DNA of 64,000 nt from Epiperipatus broadwayi (lineage: Eukaryota; Onychophora; Udeonychophora; Euonychophora; Peripatidae), in NCBI GenBank assembly GCA_028023455.1, contig JAQFVV010000018.1, forward strand, positions 3,871,800 to 3,935,799, in the 5' to 3' direction. Below are positions 39,960-53,381 of the stretch, piece by piece. The first letter of the stretch is position 1; each line of letters opens with the position of its first letter. The position numbers and the translations under genes were made by a program. Under the pieces are notes generated by a model. That model ran no database searches, had not been told where the DNA came from, and worked only from the letters and a program-made list of their open reading frames with translations.

Positions 39960-42639
39960 TTTGTTCAACTCTTAGATTATGATTATATTGATTACCTCTA
40001 GTCTTTAAATGGAATTTATAATTATGTTATTATATGGCAATAACTATTACACAATATTCTCAGATTATATATGTCTATGCCCCGACACATAAATAAAGGT
40101 ATTTGGCTGTGACAGAAATTATTATTCTAACTCTAAATGAAAGAATGTGAGATTCATTTCCACATTCGAAATTAATTTATGAAGAGCAAGATAAGTATTT
40201 AGGCATAACTTTACTGTTTAACAAGGATATTATTTAACAAGAAATGAATAAGAATTTGTTAGACTTTAATGAAATCAATTCATCACAATTTACGAGCATG
40301 AGAGTGGGGCTTTATTTGAGCTGAGAAGTAAACAGTACTGGCATCTTATGAGCTATAAAAATGAATATGAGAAATAATGGCTTGTCAGTGATTTAAATAG
40401 GAGGGTGGCTTGTGTTTTAAAGTCTTTATGCCCTATCAAGGAGATGTGGAACACGGAGAAAGCCAGGCCGGGTCATAGCCACGAACCTTTGGTGTTTCAA
40501 TATAAATGAGCAAGTGGAGGAAGTGCTTTCTTTCTATATAATTAAACTAACAGTAATATCACCGAGGACAAGCCTACGAAGCAGGAGATGATGAGCCCCA
40601 GTAACATTCAGAAAAATGATGACTTGGTAATCATCGGTTTAAATAATAAAACCCAATTTATATAAAAAATGCTCTACGTGATGACCTGATCATGTTGAAT
40701 TAAAGTCAAATGAGCTTTAACTAAAAGTACTTAATGAAACTATAAAAGTTATGCTAATTATACCCTAAATATCATGCTCTCCCTGAATATTAATAAATAG
40801 CAAAAAGATTAAATAAGAATACATTGACATTAAATCCTTTATCGACCTTTTTGCAAAACATTTCAACATTATCATGTGAATAAATAAATATACTGAACTC
40901 AATAAAGTAGCTGGGGCATGGGTTAGGAACTGGGATAATAATTTATTATTAACCATTTATAAAAATAGCAAAACATTTAATAAATCCTTCAACTCAATAA
41001 TTAATAGAACTGTGGTAAATTAGTTCTAGTGAGCCAGAATTACTATAACTTAATATTATTTCATGAGAGAATTTTAATGAAAGAGATTATTATCGAGGTG
41101 AAGTTTTATTGGCTTATAAAAAAAATGACATTAATATGTATTGGATAAATATATATAATAAGTTAGCTAAATGAACCGCCATCATAAGAAAGGAAAAGTT
41201 AACAGATATTAAATTTAAAGACTAGAGATAGAAAAAGAGACTTATTTACACAGATTAAGGCATTATGAAATGAGAAGAGCTTTTAACAGTAATAACTTTA
41301 AAAAGTAGTGTAAATTAAAGTTTGGAAACTGGCCAGAAAGTTACATTTCATTTGAGAAATATGTTACCATTTCTTCTATGGTTGGTTTCTTAGTTTACAC
41401 ATCCAAGTTGGTTGAAACATAGGTGCCCATTTTGTAAATTATTTGAATAGCATTTGAATTGATTCTCTCATGTTTTGGGCAGCACAATTGGTCTGGAAAG
41501 GTTTAGTTTAGCAGCTACATTGAAGATCTTCTGGGGAACTTTGGGCCCAATAGTTAGACTCCTGAAGTTTAGCTCCTCACCATGATGGAGACACTATTAA
41601 GATTTATAATTTAATATGCATGTAGCTTCTAGTAGCACTTCTTTTGGAAATAATATGGCTTCTTTTTTTTCTCCAAACTTTTCCAGGCTACTTATACTGT
41701 TCTTCTAGATGCCTTCATGCTAGAGCTTGAACCGTCCTTACATTTTAAATTATTATATTTTGGTTAATTAATAAAACTTTCCCCATTGTCTTTGGAAAAG
41801 GATAATCTGAAAGCTTATCAAAAGAATGTAGCTTTTAATCACTAAAATTTGAACAAACTATTTAAAAGTAAAATAAACATTCCCAACACAATGAAACTTT
41901 ATAACGAATATATATATTTAAGTATTTATAAATATATACGCACAATCCACCAATCCACGCGGTTATAATATATAAAATTCATGAATAATTTTATCATGAA
42001 TTTATTAAGGATATTGATTAATTTAAACGTCAAACTAGTTAATTTTAACACACATTTATATAATAGTTTTTTTTTTTAAGGAAACTAGCCTGTATTGAAC
42101 ATATAAAGCCCCATTGCATCGGAAATTCATATATAAAGTGAATATCATATAATATCTAACTCAAATTTTGAAAACCATCCATTGTACTGATCGATCCAGT
42201 GCATTAGCATGATACAATTTTTTTATTTGATGATAATTTTTTTAAAAAAAGAATAATGTCGTGTATTTGCCAATAAAGAATAATTGCAAGTCAACAATAT
42301 TCTTCATTCCACTTTTAAATAAATTGACTCCCAAATAAATGCAAAGTTTTTATCTGTTCTAACATGAATGCTAAATAAAAACTTTCTGCATCTTGTAATT
42401 TTCTGAACATCAGTACCATTATAATTAAGTCTATATTGTGATAAATATTTTAGGTTACACTGTTGATGGAATAGGAAAATATTTTTCTTATACCACCCTT
42501 TTTGTAATATTTGTAAAGTTAAATCTATCAAACAATGTTTTTGAGGAATATTTAGACATGGAAAATTATAGTCATTTTTAAATATTATTAATGAAAATTT
42601 CTTCAAGTTTAATTCATTTTCTCAAAACTATATTTTTAA
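39960..42639. other. Mostly unassigned; GC-richer island at 40420-40640
   Basis: The stretch 40420-40640 (AGCCAGGCCGGGTCATAGCC, ACCGAGGACAAGCC, GAGCCCCAGTAAC) is clearly richer in G and C than anything within several kb. Reading frames through it have stops and show no domain that I know. It may be an old mobile-element remnant or a conserved non-coding element. The 100-codon minus ORF at 42304-42606 is unrecognised. Confidence 0.35.
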
Positions 42640-43260
42640 CCACATAGCATTCACCCATGTCACAAGTATTTTTTGTAGATCTTTTACAATCTCTACAGAT
42701 ATAATTCAAAACTTCAATTGTTTATCCTTTATCATTTATTCAATAAATATGTCTAGACTATCATCATTTGGTCTTATATTTTTTCAATGATATTAGTGAT
42801 GTTTGATTGTTCTTAACCATATAGTTCATATTTTATAGCTTCTTATTACTCCTAGCATATGTCTCTCCATATTTTATTGAATAGTTTGAAACCTTTGTAT
42901 TACTCTTCTGTTAAATGTCCCCATTTCAGATCTCTAAGCATGCATTTGTATAACATATATGTTAAATGCTTTTCTTTGCAAACAAATTTTATTTTAATAT
43001 TAAATTACTTCACCAAAATAATTCAAGTTTTATTCTATAATTAATTTCATTCATTATGATTTTTTATTCATAATTTGACCAAGATATTTTATAGTTATTA
43101 ATTTTTCTAGTTCAAAGTTACAAATCTTTACTACATTTTCTAACAAAATTCATGGAACATTACTTTAATCTTTTTCTCTTTGTTTTTAGTTTTATTTACT
43201 TACTTTCATCTGATAACTTTTGCATCATTTTGTGAAACTGTAAAGTATTATTTATAAAAA
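42640..43260 (-). pseudogene. Third RTE LINE copy, decayed, minus strand
   Basis: Reverse-complement aligns with the 3' third of the RTE at 26380-26960: 43195-43225 with the ELADESRK block, about 43060-43110 with YKYLGQIIN, about 42985-43055 with the HRIKL...ILK block, 42850-42935 with the LKR...RYQTIQRSMERCML block, and about 42660-42700 with RDCKRP. Full of stops and indels. 5'-truncated. Confidence 0.75.
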
Positions 43261-43470
43261 GAACTACATTATTTAGATAGTTTAAATAACTTTAATATAC
43301 TTTACTTGATTGATTTAAATTTGAATTTGTTTAATTTTTTTCATTGTGTCAATAACCTACTGGAATGAACATTTTTTAGTTTTATGCCTGTTAAACAAAG
43401 AATATCTCAGTTGATCAGCAAGATAGAACTTATGTATAGCATTATATATGCCAATTATATGATTAGTAGT

Positions 43471-43576
43471 TTTTTTTCATATGTCATAGCATCAGCCAGG
43501 ATGCGAACCCATACCCATCTGCAACCAACTACTTGATTGCAAGGCGGGTGCGATGACCTCTCGTCTAACAATGCTT
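43471..43576 (-). mobile_element. tRNA-derived SINE, second copy of the family
   Basis: Minus strand: GACGAGAGGTCATCGCACCC as a box-A-like region, GGGTTCGCATCC as box B, then GATGCTATGACATATG and an A8 tail. The tail matches the copy at 34.6 kb. No convincing target duplication was found, so it is probably older or one flank is altered. Confidence 0.7.
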
Positions 43577-44052
43577 TTTTAATACACCATTGAAACTGGA
43601 AGCACATATTACTGGAAAGTACTTAGTTGCTCAGGATGTCATGTAATATTTAAGACCAAAAGCAGAAAATATATCAATACTTTAGAAAACTTTAACTCCT
43701 GTATTTATGACTGTTTCATGAATTTAAATTTCACAAGGCTATATTATCATTACCAATAAATGAGTCTTGAAAATCTAAAATTAGGAAAATATTTAAGGTT
43801 GATACATTATCTTTCATATTTATTTCAATATAATGTCAAAAAGAAAAGAAAAGTGTCATTCTAAAATACATTATCTTACAAAGTTAGTGTATATCTATTA
43901 ATTATACTCAAGTGAAAGTTAAATTAGCATGTAAGTTAAGTTTAAGTGAGTTAATAATTTAGAATAAAGCATGGTCCACACATAAATCTAAAATAGCAAA
44001 CAATTATATAATTAAATAGCTTTATTTATTTATCAAAAATATACCAAGAATA
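43577..44052. other. Unassigned AT-rich DNA
   Basis: Nothing recognised. Confidence 0.4.
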
Positions 44053-44130
44053 TTACATGATCACCACCTCTTATGCCAGCACACAGTTGTTATAAAACAG
44101 ACAAAAACTCTCCATACAGTAGTGCCACCC
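44053..44130. repeat. Diverged copy of the 16.1-kb repeat
   Basis: ACATGATCACCACCTCTTATG followed by an AAACAG-AAAAACTC core parallels 16099-16170. The inverted second arm seen at 16.2 kb is not obvious here. Confidence 0.55.
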
Positions 44131-45650
44131 TGTATATTATGGATAGCCATTTATCCTTTATGTTTATAGTATGTGTAGCTGATTGATATATATTATTTTT
44201 TTTGCAAAGTAATTTCCAAATATATGTTTGATTTTCATGGTGTTTTTAAATATTTTTGCTCTTGTTGAAATTTTAGTTGGCCCCCAACATTAATGACTAG
44301 TGTTTTTTAATTTGTCTGGGGAAAAAACTTTTACTATTCAGATTTATTGATATTAAAACTAAATTGTCATCTGGCTAATGTTTTTATATAAAAGTTTTTA
44401 ATGATTAGTCTTTGAGATTTTTTTGTTAATAACAGTCTTTATTCATATGCATATGCATTTAGAAAGTCAACAATCTATTGAGATTTTCTTAGAGCTCTTA
44501 AAATAAACTATTATGGTTGCTTAACATTAATAATATTGTTTTAATTAGTTAAGATGATTTTTATGCATAACAATTTTACAAGAACTTTGATTCTTTTTCT
44601 TTTGTTTCCAAGAGCAGACCAGCTTATCGGCCATAATTCTAGATAGTGTTCAATTAGATAATGACCTATTAAAAGCCAACTAAATTTTAGTAAGTTCTTA
44701 CGTTTAACCCATCTTGTAATTGGAGAAGAAAAAGATTTCCTACTAGTTAAGATATTTGAGTATGTTTTATGTGACGGACTATATTGTAGCTGCCGCTTGT
44801 CTGAAAACATCTTATTAGCTAATAGTACCATTGATTTATTAAAGCCCGTGAATAGTAAAAAAATATTTTATCATTAATAATTTCAATTAACTTAGTAGCT
44901 TTTAATTATTGTATATATTTAATTGTTATATATAACAATTACCTTGATAAAGGCATGCACATATCGACAATCATAAATTGTCATACCCTTTACAATATCC
45001 CACAAAATATTTTTAATAGTATTCTTTGACTCTGTCCCTAAAGCCGATAACAAATGTAAAAATAAAGATGAATTGCTGTTACTTTATTCTCTTCAATATT
45101 ATTTTAAATAAAATCTTTTTTTTTTTAATAAATAAGCTTTTTATATTATTCAAAGTTCATTTATGTGTCAGGACGTGAAGGTCAGCTGAGATTATTTTCT
45201 AAACAACTCTTAAGATAGTTACTTTTCATTAAAACGAACTTCTATTGAAATCTGTCACAGACAATTTCGAATCTTATTTGACGGATCTCAGTTCGTTAGA
45301 AATTTATTTTTGTTAAATCTTTGAAGTTTTATACATATTTTTGACATCGGCATGAATTTTAAGTCGTTTTGAAATGCAAAAAAAGAAAAAAAATCAAAAG
45401 TCAGAAATGCCTTATTTTATTATCTCCCTTGGAAGATTTTTTTCGTCTTTCATGCCCTTTTTATTTCTTTTCGATTTTATATCAACAGAATAGAAATTAA
45501 AATAATACGAAATTAGATTACTTCTTGAAAAACTAATCATTAAAAATAAGTAATAGAAAAAATGTACTACGATGTTCTTCAAAACTGTCAGTGACATCAA
45601 ATTATAGATTATTCATATAAACATTTAATGTATTCATCTGTGGATGTATG
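44131..45650. other. Unassigned AT-rich DNA
   Basis: Minus ORFs at 44541-44831 (96 codons) and 45412-45600 carry no recognisable domain. Confidence 0.4.
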
Positions 45651-45659
45651 TTTGTAGAA

Positions 45660-45728
45660 AACTTTGAGTGAAGTGTTAGCACATCGGGGTGCTATACCTA
45701 TAATTTGGAGCTCAAATCTAAATCGGGT
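45660..45728 (+). repeat. tRNA-like relic (possible SINE head)
   Basis: GAAGTGTTAGCACATCGGGG resembles a tRNA box A and D arm, and GGAGCTCAAATC about 30 bp later resembles box B. TTTGAG and CTCAAA also pair across the unit. There is no tail or target duplication, so this is tentative. Confidence 0.35.
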
Positions 45729-46628
45729 AAAAAATTATTTTCAAGTTTTAATCGGCTTAGAATTATTTATATTAAATGGTAAATAGGTAAATGAAAACCT
45801 CACACTGTTTCATAACCGGTTATTGGTGAACCTGTTAAATTTTTTTGTCTCTATAACTGTTTGCCCATGAAAAATATTTCAAAGGTTTTTGCCATGCTGA
45901 TATTATTGAAAGTTAATAGACACATTGATGAATAATGCTTTTTATGACTTTTTTTTTACGAAAAACTTTAGGTGACATTTTGGCTTATAGAGGATTATTT
46001 AAATCACTTCACTTTTTTACGCGATGTTATTAAAATATTCCTTATAAATTGTATAGCAGAGGTTATGGGTCATCATTCTCCAAAAGCATAATTGTTGTTT
46101 CTACTGATATAAAAATTGAGCAAAGAATTTATATTGTTATTGATCATAAATAATTATAAGTTTTAATATGGGTTAAACAGCATTAATCATCAAGAATCAA
46201 CAGTCATTCTTCGAGACTGGATTTAAAAGAAATAATATAAAAGTTTAGGATAATCATCATCTAGCTAAGACCAAGCTTAAAAAATAATAATATAAAAAAC
46301 AATTAATAATTCATCGGAATACATATATTTAAGTGCTAGAATTATAATAATATTTTTACATCAAAATTTTGAAATCATGGTATCAATGCTGATTATCACG
46401 AATGTTCTCGGCCATTTGGTTCTTTGAGTATTCTGACCAACTTTAATCTAATTATAAAGTCGATGAAGTGAGTCAATTTTTAAAATGATTTTTTTTTCAC
46501 CTTAACACCATCAAAATAATTCCATAGAGAACCATCCGAATGCTCACTCACATATGTAACTACATGTCTATTGCAAATATTAGGACTGAAGTGGCTTCAA
46601 AATTGCAAGGATCCAAGACATTGTGAAT

Positions 46629-46631
<3 letters not shown>
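45729..46631. other. Unassigned AT-rich DNA
   Basis: Nothing recognised. Confidence 0.4.

Positions 46632-46712
<81 letters not shown>
46632..46712. repeat. (AT)n microsatellite, about 40 units
   Basis: Uninterrupted dinucleotide repeat. Confidence 0.98.
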
Positions 46713-46713
<1 letters not shown>

Positions 46714-47950
46714 CTTACTTTATTTTATTATAAAATAATTTGACTGGGATAACCTACAAATACCTTAAATTTAGCACAATCTAAGACTAAATCAGTCATA
46801 CATCACTGGTAATTCCTGCAGTAAAGAAAACTAAAATAATAAAGAGTTAAAAAAGTAAATAATTTCAGAAACTATTATTTTTAAAGATTATTTAATAAAG
46901 TTAACTAATAAGTAAAAAAATAAAAATTTAAAAAGTGATAATGTGATAAAGTAAAGTTAATACAAAATATTGATCAACCCTATTCTTGCAATACACATAT
47001 AATTTTATATAACCCATATAAATATTATTCTTTTCTTAATTAATTAACATTTAATCCAATTGAGCAATTATCTTACAATACTAAAACTTCAAAAATATAT
47101 TTCATAATAAAAAATGGAAAATGATTTGAATTTTCCTTCCCTTTTTCTTATGTAAATGGAAATATTTTCATACCACTTTAATTCAGTAAAAGCAAAAAAT
47201 ATTTCAACAAAACTACTAAAAAATACTCAATAATTTCCAATATTAATTCCTATAAAGTAATATTTATAAATGTGAATATTAAATATTGCCTAACTCTATA
47301 CCAGTAATTATAAATAAAATAAAAATTCATATAACATTATAATACTAGGCAAAAAACAAAATTTTACTAATTTTTTTTCCACAACCATGGTTTTATCCAT
47401 TAAAAAATAGACCTTTTCAAGTGAAATTCAACAAAAACATATAACATATATGTATAAATAAATAATAAAGATTTAATTGTTAGTGAAACTAAAGAGTTAA
47501 ATTCTTTACCATAGAAATCAGTAATTTGTAAATTAATTAATAAAATAGTTTTTACTGGGTGTAATGAAAGTGGCCTGGAATAACAACCTGAATTTAAATT
47601 TATTATTAAATAGTTCAAAACAGTCAATTGATAGCTAATCTATTCTTCATAAGATTATTTGCAGTTGTCATAAAATTTACATAAGTCAGAGTAAATTAAG
47701 TCTTAATTGGAGAGTTAAAGTTCATAAGAACAGAGTTAATATATAGTAACTCAGCTTTGTTTATTCATCAACAGAATACAGATCATAAAATATTACTTGA
47801 CAATGCAGAGGTTATCTTTTATGAAAAAAGTGAATTGAAAAGAAGAGTAAAAACACTTTAATAATAATTTTGAATCTGAAGTCACTCATGAAGACATCTT
47901 TTGATGTTAAAGGAAGTTAGTTTTTGAAGTCAATTTGAAAAGGCTATTTT
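46713..47950. other. Unassigned AT-rich DNA
   Basis: Only short domain-free ORFs. Confidence 0.4.
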
Positions 47951-47956
47951 TTATTT

Positions 47957-48002
<46 letters not shown>

Positions 48003-48006
48003 AAAT

Positions 48007-48064
<58 letters not shown>
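47951..48064. repeat. (AT)n palindrome with GTGTGT/ACACAC borders
   Basis: ATTTTGTGTGTATAT at about 47953 is inverted at about 47993-48008 around (AT)n; a second pure (AT)n continues to 48063. Confidence 0.95.
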
Positions 48065-48068
<4 letters not shown>

Positions 48069-50700
48069 ATGCTATTGTTGAATTTCACTTGCAAATATCT
48101 ATTTGTTAAATTATGAAACCATGTTGTGGAGAAATTCTAATATTGTAATGTTATATAAATTTCTATTTGGAATATAAATATGTATGAATTATAATACCTC
48201 ATTTTACCATGGATTTTTTCTTTTAGTCCTTCTTTTGTAACTTCCTAATAGAATATATCTTATTATAATTTTGCAAATAGTAGTCTAATTAATATTTTGG
48301 TTGTAGTTTTTATAGCTTTGTCAATATTTCATTTCATCCATTTAGCTCTTTATTCATTTTCTTCTAAATCTAAAAGTTTCAAGTTAAACAGTTATTTTCA
48401 TTTCATTATTATTTTACTTAGCTTTTCTTCTTTTTATTTTGTAGATCTAGATTTCCAGTTTAATGATTATTTTCATTTTAGATTAACATAAATTGAGACA
48501 GATATATATATTTTTAAGTAGGTTAATACAAAAGACTTGTTGAGTGTTTCTGTCTGGAATATATTGCTTCTACATTTCTATTAGTAAAATTGGTTAGAGT
48601 GGGGTTAATTACAATCAGTTTAACAAGATCTTGCATATGGTTCTTGTAAACTCCACAATCTTATACTGCTTTGCAAATGTCATTTCTTTTTAACTAAAAA
48701 TGAGATACAAGACCAAGCTGAGATTCTGACTTCTGAAACTCAATTACTGATTTCTATTGCCCATATACTTTTATTAAAACAAGTCAGACATCAATCTTCC
48801 ACCCAATCATATGCATATCTCCAAAATTACTGCTTTAACTATTGTTCAATTGATTTTCTTTTACAAGAAAGATTTTTTTTTCAGAAAAAAAATATTTATA
48901 CACTAATTGAAAAACACATTTAGTTGATATTTTACAAAAAAATATATATATTTTTAAAAAATACTTTTTATACACTAATTGAAAAGCACCTAATTTTATC
49001 AAAGTAATTATTCTAATTCCTTCTTGATTTTTATTAAAGAATAAAACAAATTTTAAATATCTTAATTTCTTCTTGTTCTTTCAAAATAATTGGTAAATAT
49101 CTGTTAAATATCTTGATTTCTTTTGTTTTGGCTTCCAAAAAAATCAATTAACTGCACAAAAAAGTATCACCTTTTTGTTTTACTTTAAAATCAAACATAA
49201 TAAAAATTAAATATTCATATTATTAAAATGTTTTGAAACTTTTCACGTGATAATTTCATGTATGTAAATTTGTTAGTAGATATAACCTAATTAAATTTTT
49301 ATTTAACAATTAAGTTATCCTAACACTGACATAAGAAGAAATATTTCTTCTAATTCATCATCCACTTAAGTAGAATAAAATAATTAATCCAAATGATCAG
49401 ATTTCCTCATCTTGATTACTTTTTTATTCATTTTCTTTTCATTTATATCTTAAGATAAAATATAAATTTATTATTAATATTTTGCTTATGTGAATAGTCT
49501 CTTTAAGTAAATCTTGTATTTTTTTCCTGTAGATAACCAACTTAATATTGTTCTTTAACTACCTAATAGTCCTCATACCATAATACTGGGATAAAGTGCT
49601 GATAAACTCATATCCAGGTTGTCCTTACTGATAATCCTCTGAATTATTCCTACTCTCTCAAACTACTAGTAATTTTCTTCCTTTTTCCATCCTTCCTTTT
49701 GGATTATATCTATTATATCTTTTTGGAGCCATATTACTTATTTTATTCCTTATTCTTTTTGGTCATTTATTTTGAAAGGTTTTACAAGATAAACTTATTG
49801 TTTCTAATTGCTATTGCAATTGTTGAGTCATATTTAAGAAACTCAACAATTGTGCTACCTGCTCAACAGTTTTTGCATCTAAACACATTATAACTTGAGC
49901 TACTTCCAATTTCAAGATTATTCCTAGTAATTCTAATCATTTGACCATCTGAAAAAGTGCAGGTCATCATGGCTTTCATCTGGAATATTGGAATCCATAA
50001 AACTGAGTACAGGCAGTTCTTTACTTTCATACATTCTCTTTTTGTACAATTTGCTATATTGTATATATTTTGTCCTTTCGATTTTTATCAATATATATGA
50101 CAAAATGCATGTAATTTCATGTAACGATTCTTCTTTTCTCATGGATTATTAGTCACTAGTTCTTTTTCACATCTTTGACATCAATCACATCCTTTTTCAG
50201 CATCATATGTTTAGTCTTGAGCAGGGATGTTTTGATTTAGTGCATGTGTTGATAAGTTGGGTCTTGTCCTATTTTATGTATATTTCTGTTTTGGTGAAAA
50301 AATTCACTCTTATTAATAGATAAACATGAGTGAAAAACAAAAAAACAATATTGTTGATATAGATAAAAAGAAATCAAGGTGTCATAATCTCCATATGATA
50401 AGGATGAAGTTGCAAGTTCTCTGCATCGATTACTAATTTATTTCTAGTCATTTATGTATTAGAAATATACACAACATTCTTGTAGTTATCACTCAAGATC
50501 ATATATCTATATAAAGTTGTGGAAGAAAGTTGTCTATATTATTTAGTTAGCAGTAATAACTTATCACGAGAGGATTTACATAATCATTATTAAGTTTAAA
50601 TTAAGACCAGAATAAAGTGAATTGGATGTGTCAACATTATATTTTTTTGATACAATTTGATTACTTTCTTCATTATATCCTATAGTAATAAGCATGGATG
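48065..50700. other. Unassigned AT-rich DNA
   Basis: Contains a tandem echo at about 48886-48990 (TATACACTAATTGAAAA-CAC twice). The 69-codon minus ORF at 49933-50142 is unrecognised. No gene supported. Confidence 0.4.
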
Positions 50701-50715
50701 ATGATCTCTGGTGGG

Positions 50716-50777
50716 CATTATGATTTCATAGTTACAATTTGGTGCTCGGGTTATGATTTCATAGTTACAATTTGGCT
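50716..50777. repeat. Short tandem duplication
   Basis: The 25-bp unit beginning TTATGATTTCATAG occurs twice (about 50719 and 50754), separated by about 10 bp. Confidence 0.9.
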
Positions 50778-50959
50778 CCCATGTATACATAATCTTATTA
50801 TTACTATCATTAGATAAGCACACTAGCATTCCTTGTTTGGTTCCAGAGTTATTTTCAATCAACTATCTACTTGCATAAAGTTGAGGTTAGAATATATAAT
50901 TAACAACCAAAATAACCTTAGTACATTTTACTTTCTGCCTAAAGTCTAATAACCAAGGT

Positions 50960-51592
50960 TCTTTAGTATGCCTATTGCTGCAAACATTGATTGCTCTATA
51001 GAAAACATTTCAACAATTGTTGATAGCCTTGTACCCTATATTTCACCATCATTCAGTTCTTATGTTAAGATAAGATTTTTTTTCCATTTCAGAAAACACA
51101 TATTTCAAATATCAAATCAATGTTTTTACCTAACTTCAGATATTATATCACTGTACACTAATATACTTCATAATGATTGAATTAAAATTAATAAATCTGG
51201 TTTAACAAATAGAAAATATAATCACCATCATCTTACAACTATTTCTGAATTAATATATTTAATCTTAAAAAATAATTATTTTATTTTCAATCTTTTATAT
51301 AATTTATAAAATAAGTATTGTAATAGACACAAGAATGCAAGAAATTATGCCAACATTTTTATATTCCAATTGAAATTCTTAATACTTTTAAATGCTACAT
51401 TTAAACTTCATAACTGGCCTGGACATATAGATGATATTTTTATCACATGGCCATATAATAAGAAGAAACTCCATACATTCTTACATTATATAAATAATTT
51501 TTATAAAAATGTACAATTTACCATTTTGTTTATTTTTATGTTGATATATATATATGAAATATCATCCAGATACATTCGTGTATAATTTATTT

Positions 51593-51660
<68 letters not shown>

Positions 51661-52170
51661 AAAGTTTTGACCAGGTCACACTGCATCAGCTGGATAACAA
51701 ATATTATAAAATAATTGTAGAAGCAATGAAAATATTTCATTTAATATATATACACCAAACTAAGTAATAACCATAGCTGTCTACATTTACATAGTAATTA
51801 TCCTAAGCATTTGAAAGCTAATATTATCTATAGTCCATTTTTAAAAATTAGTAGTGATGATTAAAATTCTCCGACAAAATAATAACACATTACGTAATAA
51901 ATTTATAAATATGAAATATCCTAAAATATTGTTGTGTAAGCGAGAAAGTTTTCAGAAATTGAGAAAAAAATATATTCTCTTTAAGAAAGAAAGTAACTAT
52001 TTAGAAGTTCCACCACTAGTTCTTACTTTTAGTAATGATTTGCCCAAACTTAACCCTTTACTGCAAAACCATTTTAATTTTAAAGCATATTTTATTGCAA
52101 ATAAAAGATTAAATTATATTACATTATCAATTTTACATGTGTTAATATATAGCATAATGATAATAATTTA
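50960..52170 (+). pseudogene. Penelope-like element reverse transcriptase relic
   Basis: Plus-strand frames show the RT in order: MPIAANIDCSIENIS (50968, the RPIVS block), TSDIISLYTNI (about 51131, motif A with its Asp), NARNYANIFIF (about 51335, the MGS-APS-AN-FM block), GHIDDIFITW (about 51424, motif C, where the usual Tyr before the first Asp-containing pair is His-Ile-Asp-Asp), YPKHLKANIIYSPFLK (about 51799) and PPLVLTFSNDLPKLNPLLQ (about 52011). Stops and frame changes make it dead, and an (AT)n expansion splits it at 51595-51656. The GIY-YIG domain that should follow is not recognisable. Known role: TPRT at chromosome breaks or ends. The order and spacing leave little doubt about the family. 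Confidence 0.8.
51595..51656. repeat. (AT)n microsatellite inside the Penelope relic
   Basis: About 31 uninterrupted units between RT motif C and the thumb/linker region. Confidence 0.97.
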
Positions 52171-52375
52171 AGATCTAACAATTACAGTAGTGATGATAAC
52201 TTGACCAAATTCCATGTAGCTGAAAAGATGTCCGATGGAGTGAAGGCTTAATCTCTCTCTTTTTTTTTCTGTTTTAGAAAGTCTGTTATAAAAAAGTGAT
52301 TGAAATTTCTGAAATGTCACATTAAAACAAAAATGACACCTCAAAAACCATAGTGTAAAAATAAAACATTTTAGC

Positions 52376-52514
52376 TGTATTTATATATTGGACTATTTCC
52401 ATCATAATATTAAGTATTGAATATCTTGAGCTAGTTTTTCACAATAAATTTATTTATTTCTAGACCGTCAATATTTAATATTAGATGATGGAAATAGCCC
52501 ATTATATAAATACA
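52376..52514. repeat. Inverted repeat, arms of about 45 bp
   Basis: TATATTGGACTATTTCCATCATAATATTAA region (52376-52420) and its imperfect reverse complement (52468-52514). It lies downstream of the Penelope relic on the side where its 3' end would be. Confidence 0.85.
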
Positions 52515-53320
52515 AATAAATACCAAGATCACAAACATTTTATCACATTAAATTTTACAGATTAATTTTTTTTTTTCAAAGCATCTACCACTGCATATCG
52601 AAGACATACAACATTTAACTTGTCGAAAATTTTAATACTAATTTTGTAAATTAGAAAAATTATAATTGTTTATGAGGAGATAAAATATTTTGTACATGCA
52701 AACATATTATAATTACAATTCACAATTACATCAATTAATGTAAACTTAATATATTTAATAGCGTGTAATAAATAATTGTATTACTTGAAAGTGAATTAGC
52801 ATGCAATATATATATATATTAAAATAACTAACCATCGATTTGATATTTTATATAAAAATGAAGATACATGTCAGTATCTAACACTTTAGATTGCTAGATC
52901 ACTTGTTTGATTTAAGAATAGTCATATTATAAAACAACTTTTCTTCGAAAAGAAAAAGAAAACAAAATGAAAGTTTTTTTAAATATATAAATTTAAAAGC
53001 TAACACTTATATAGTATAAATATGAACATGCAAACTATTACTTCTTTGAATTATCTAGTTTTTTAATACACCAAGTTTGATTATTTTACTTTAATTTTTA
53101 ATTATTTTTCATTAATTATTGCTTAGTTTACTAGTAATGTATTTTTCTTACTTTTGAGATTTAATATGAATATACAATAAATTTTTGTACACATATGATT
53201 TTTATATACCTAGATGTTTCGTATTCATATTTTTGTACACACAATATTTTTTTCAGATATATATATATATATCTGAGCAAAATTATGTGAGCACTGATTA
53301 TATATGTGTGTGTAGGAGAT

Positions 53321-53381
53321 GATGATCTGGATCAACTGATGAGTGCTAGTTCAGCATGAAATACATATATTGGAGATCATT
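53321..53381 (+). ncRNA. Hammerhead ribozyme, type I, minimal stem III
   Basis: The three conserved core parts are exact: CTGATGA (53336-53342), GAAA (53358-53361) and the N-U-H site ATA ending at 53369, predicted cleavage after A53369. Stem II is GTGCT/AGCAT (53343-53347 with 53353-53357, one G-U) closed by AGTTC. Stem I is open: inner CAA/TTG (53333-53335 with 53370-53372), an internal loop (GGAT against G), and an outer 7-bp helix ATGATCT/AGATCAT (53322-53328 with 53374-53380) plus a G-U. Stem III is only two pairs with the loop ACAT, the short form known from Penelope-like elements and retrozymes, which usually act as dimers. It lies about 1.15 kb downstream of a same-strand Penelope relic. 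Confidence 0.75.

Noticed and set aside
42304-42606. 100-codon minus ORF as a host exon
   Set aside because: No splice signals, codon bias or domain; lies next to an RTE relic in AT-rich DNA.
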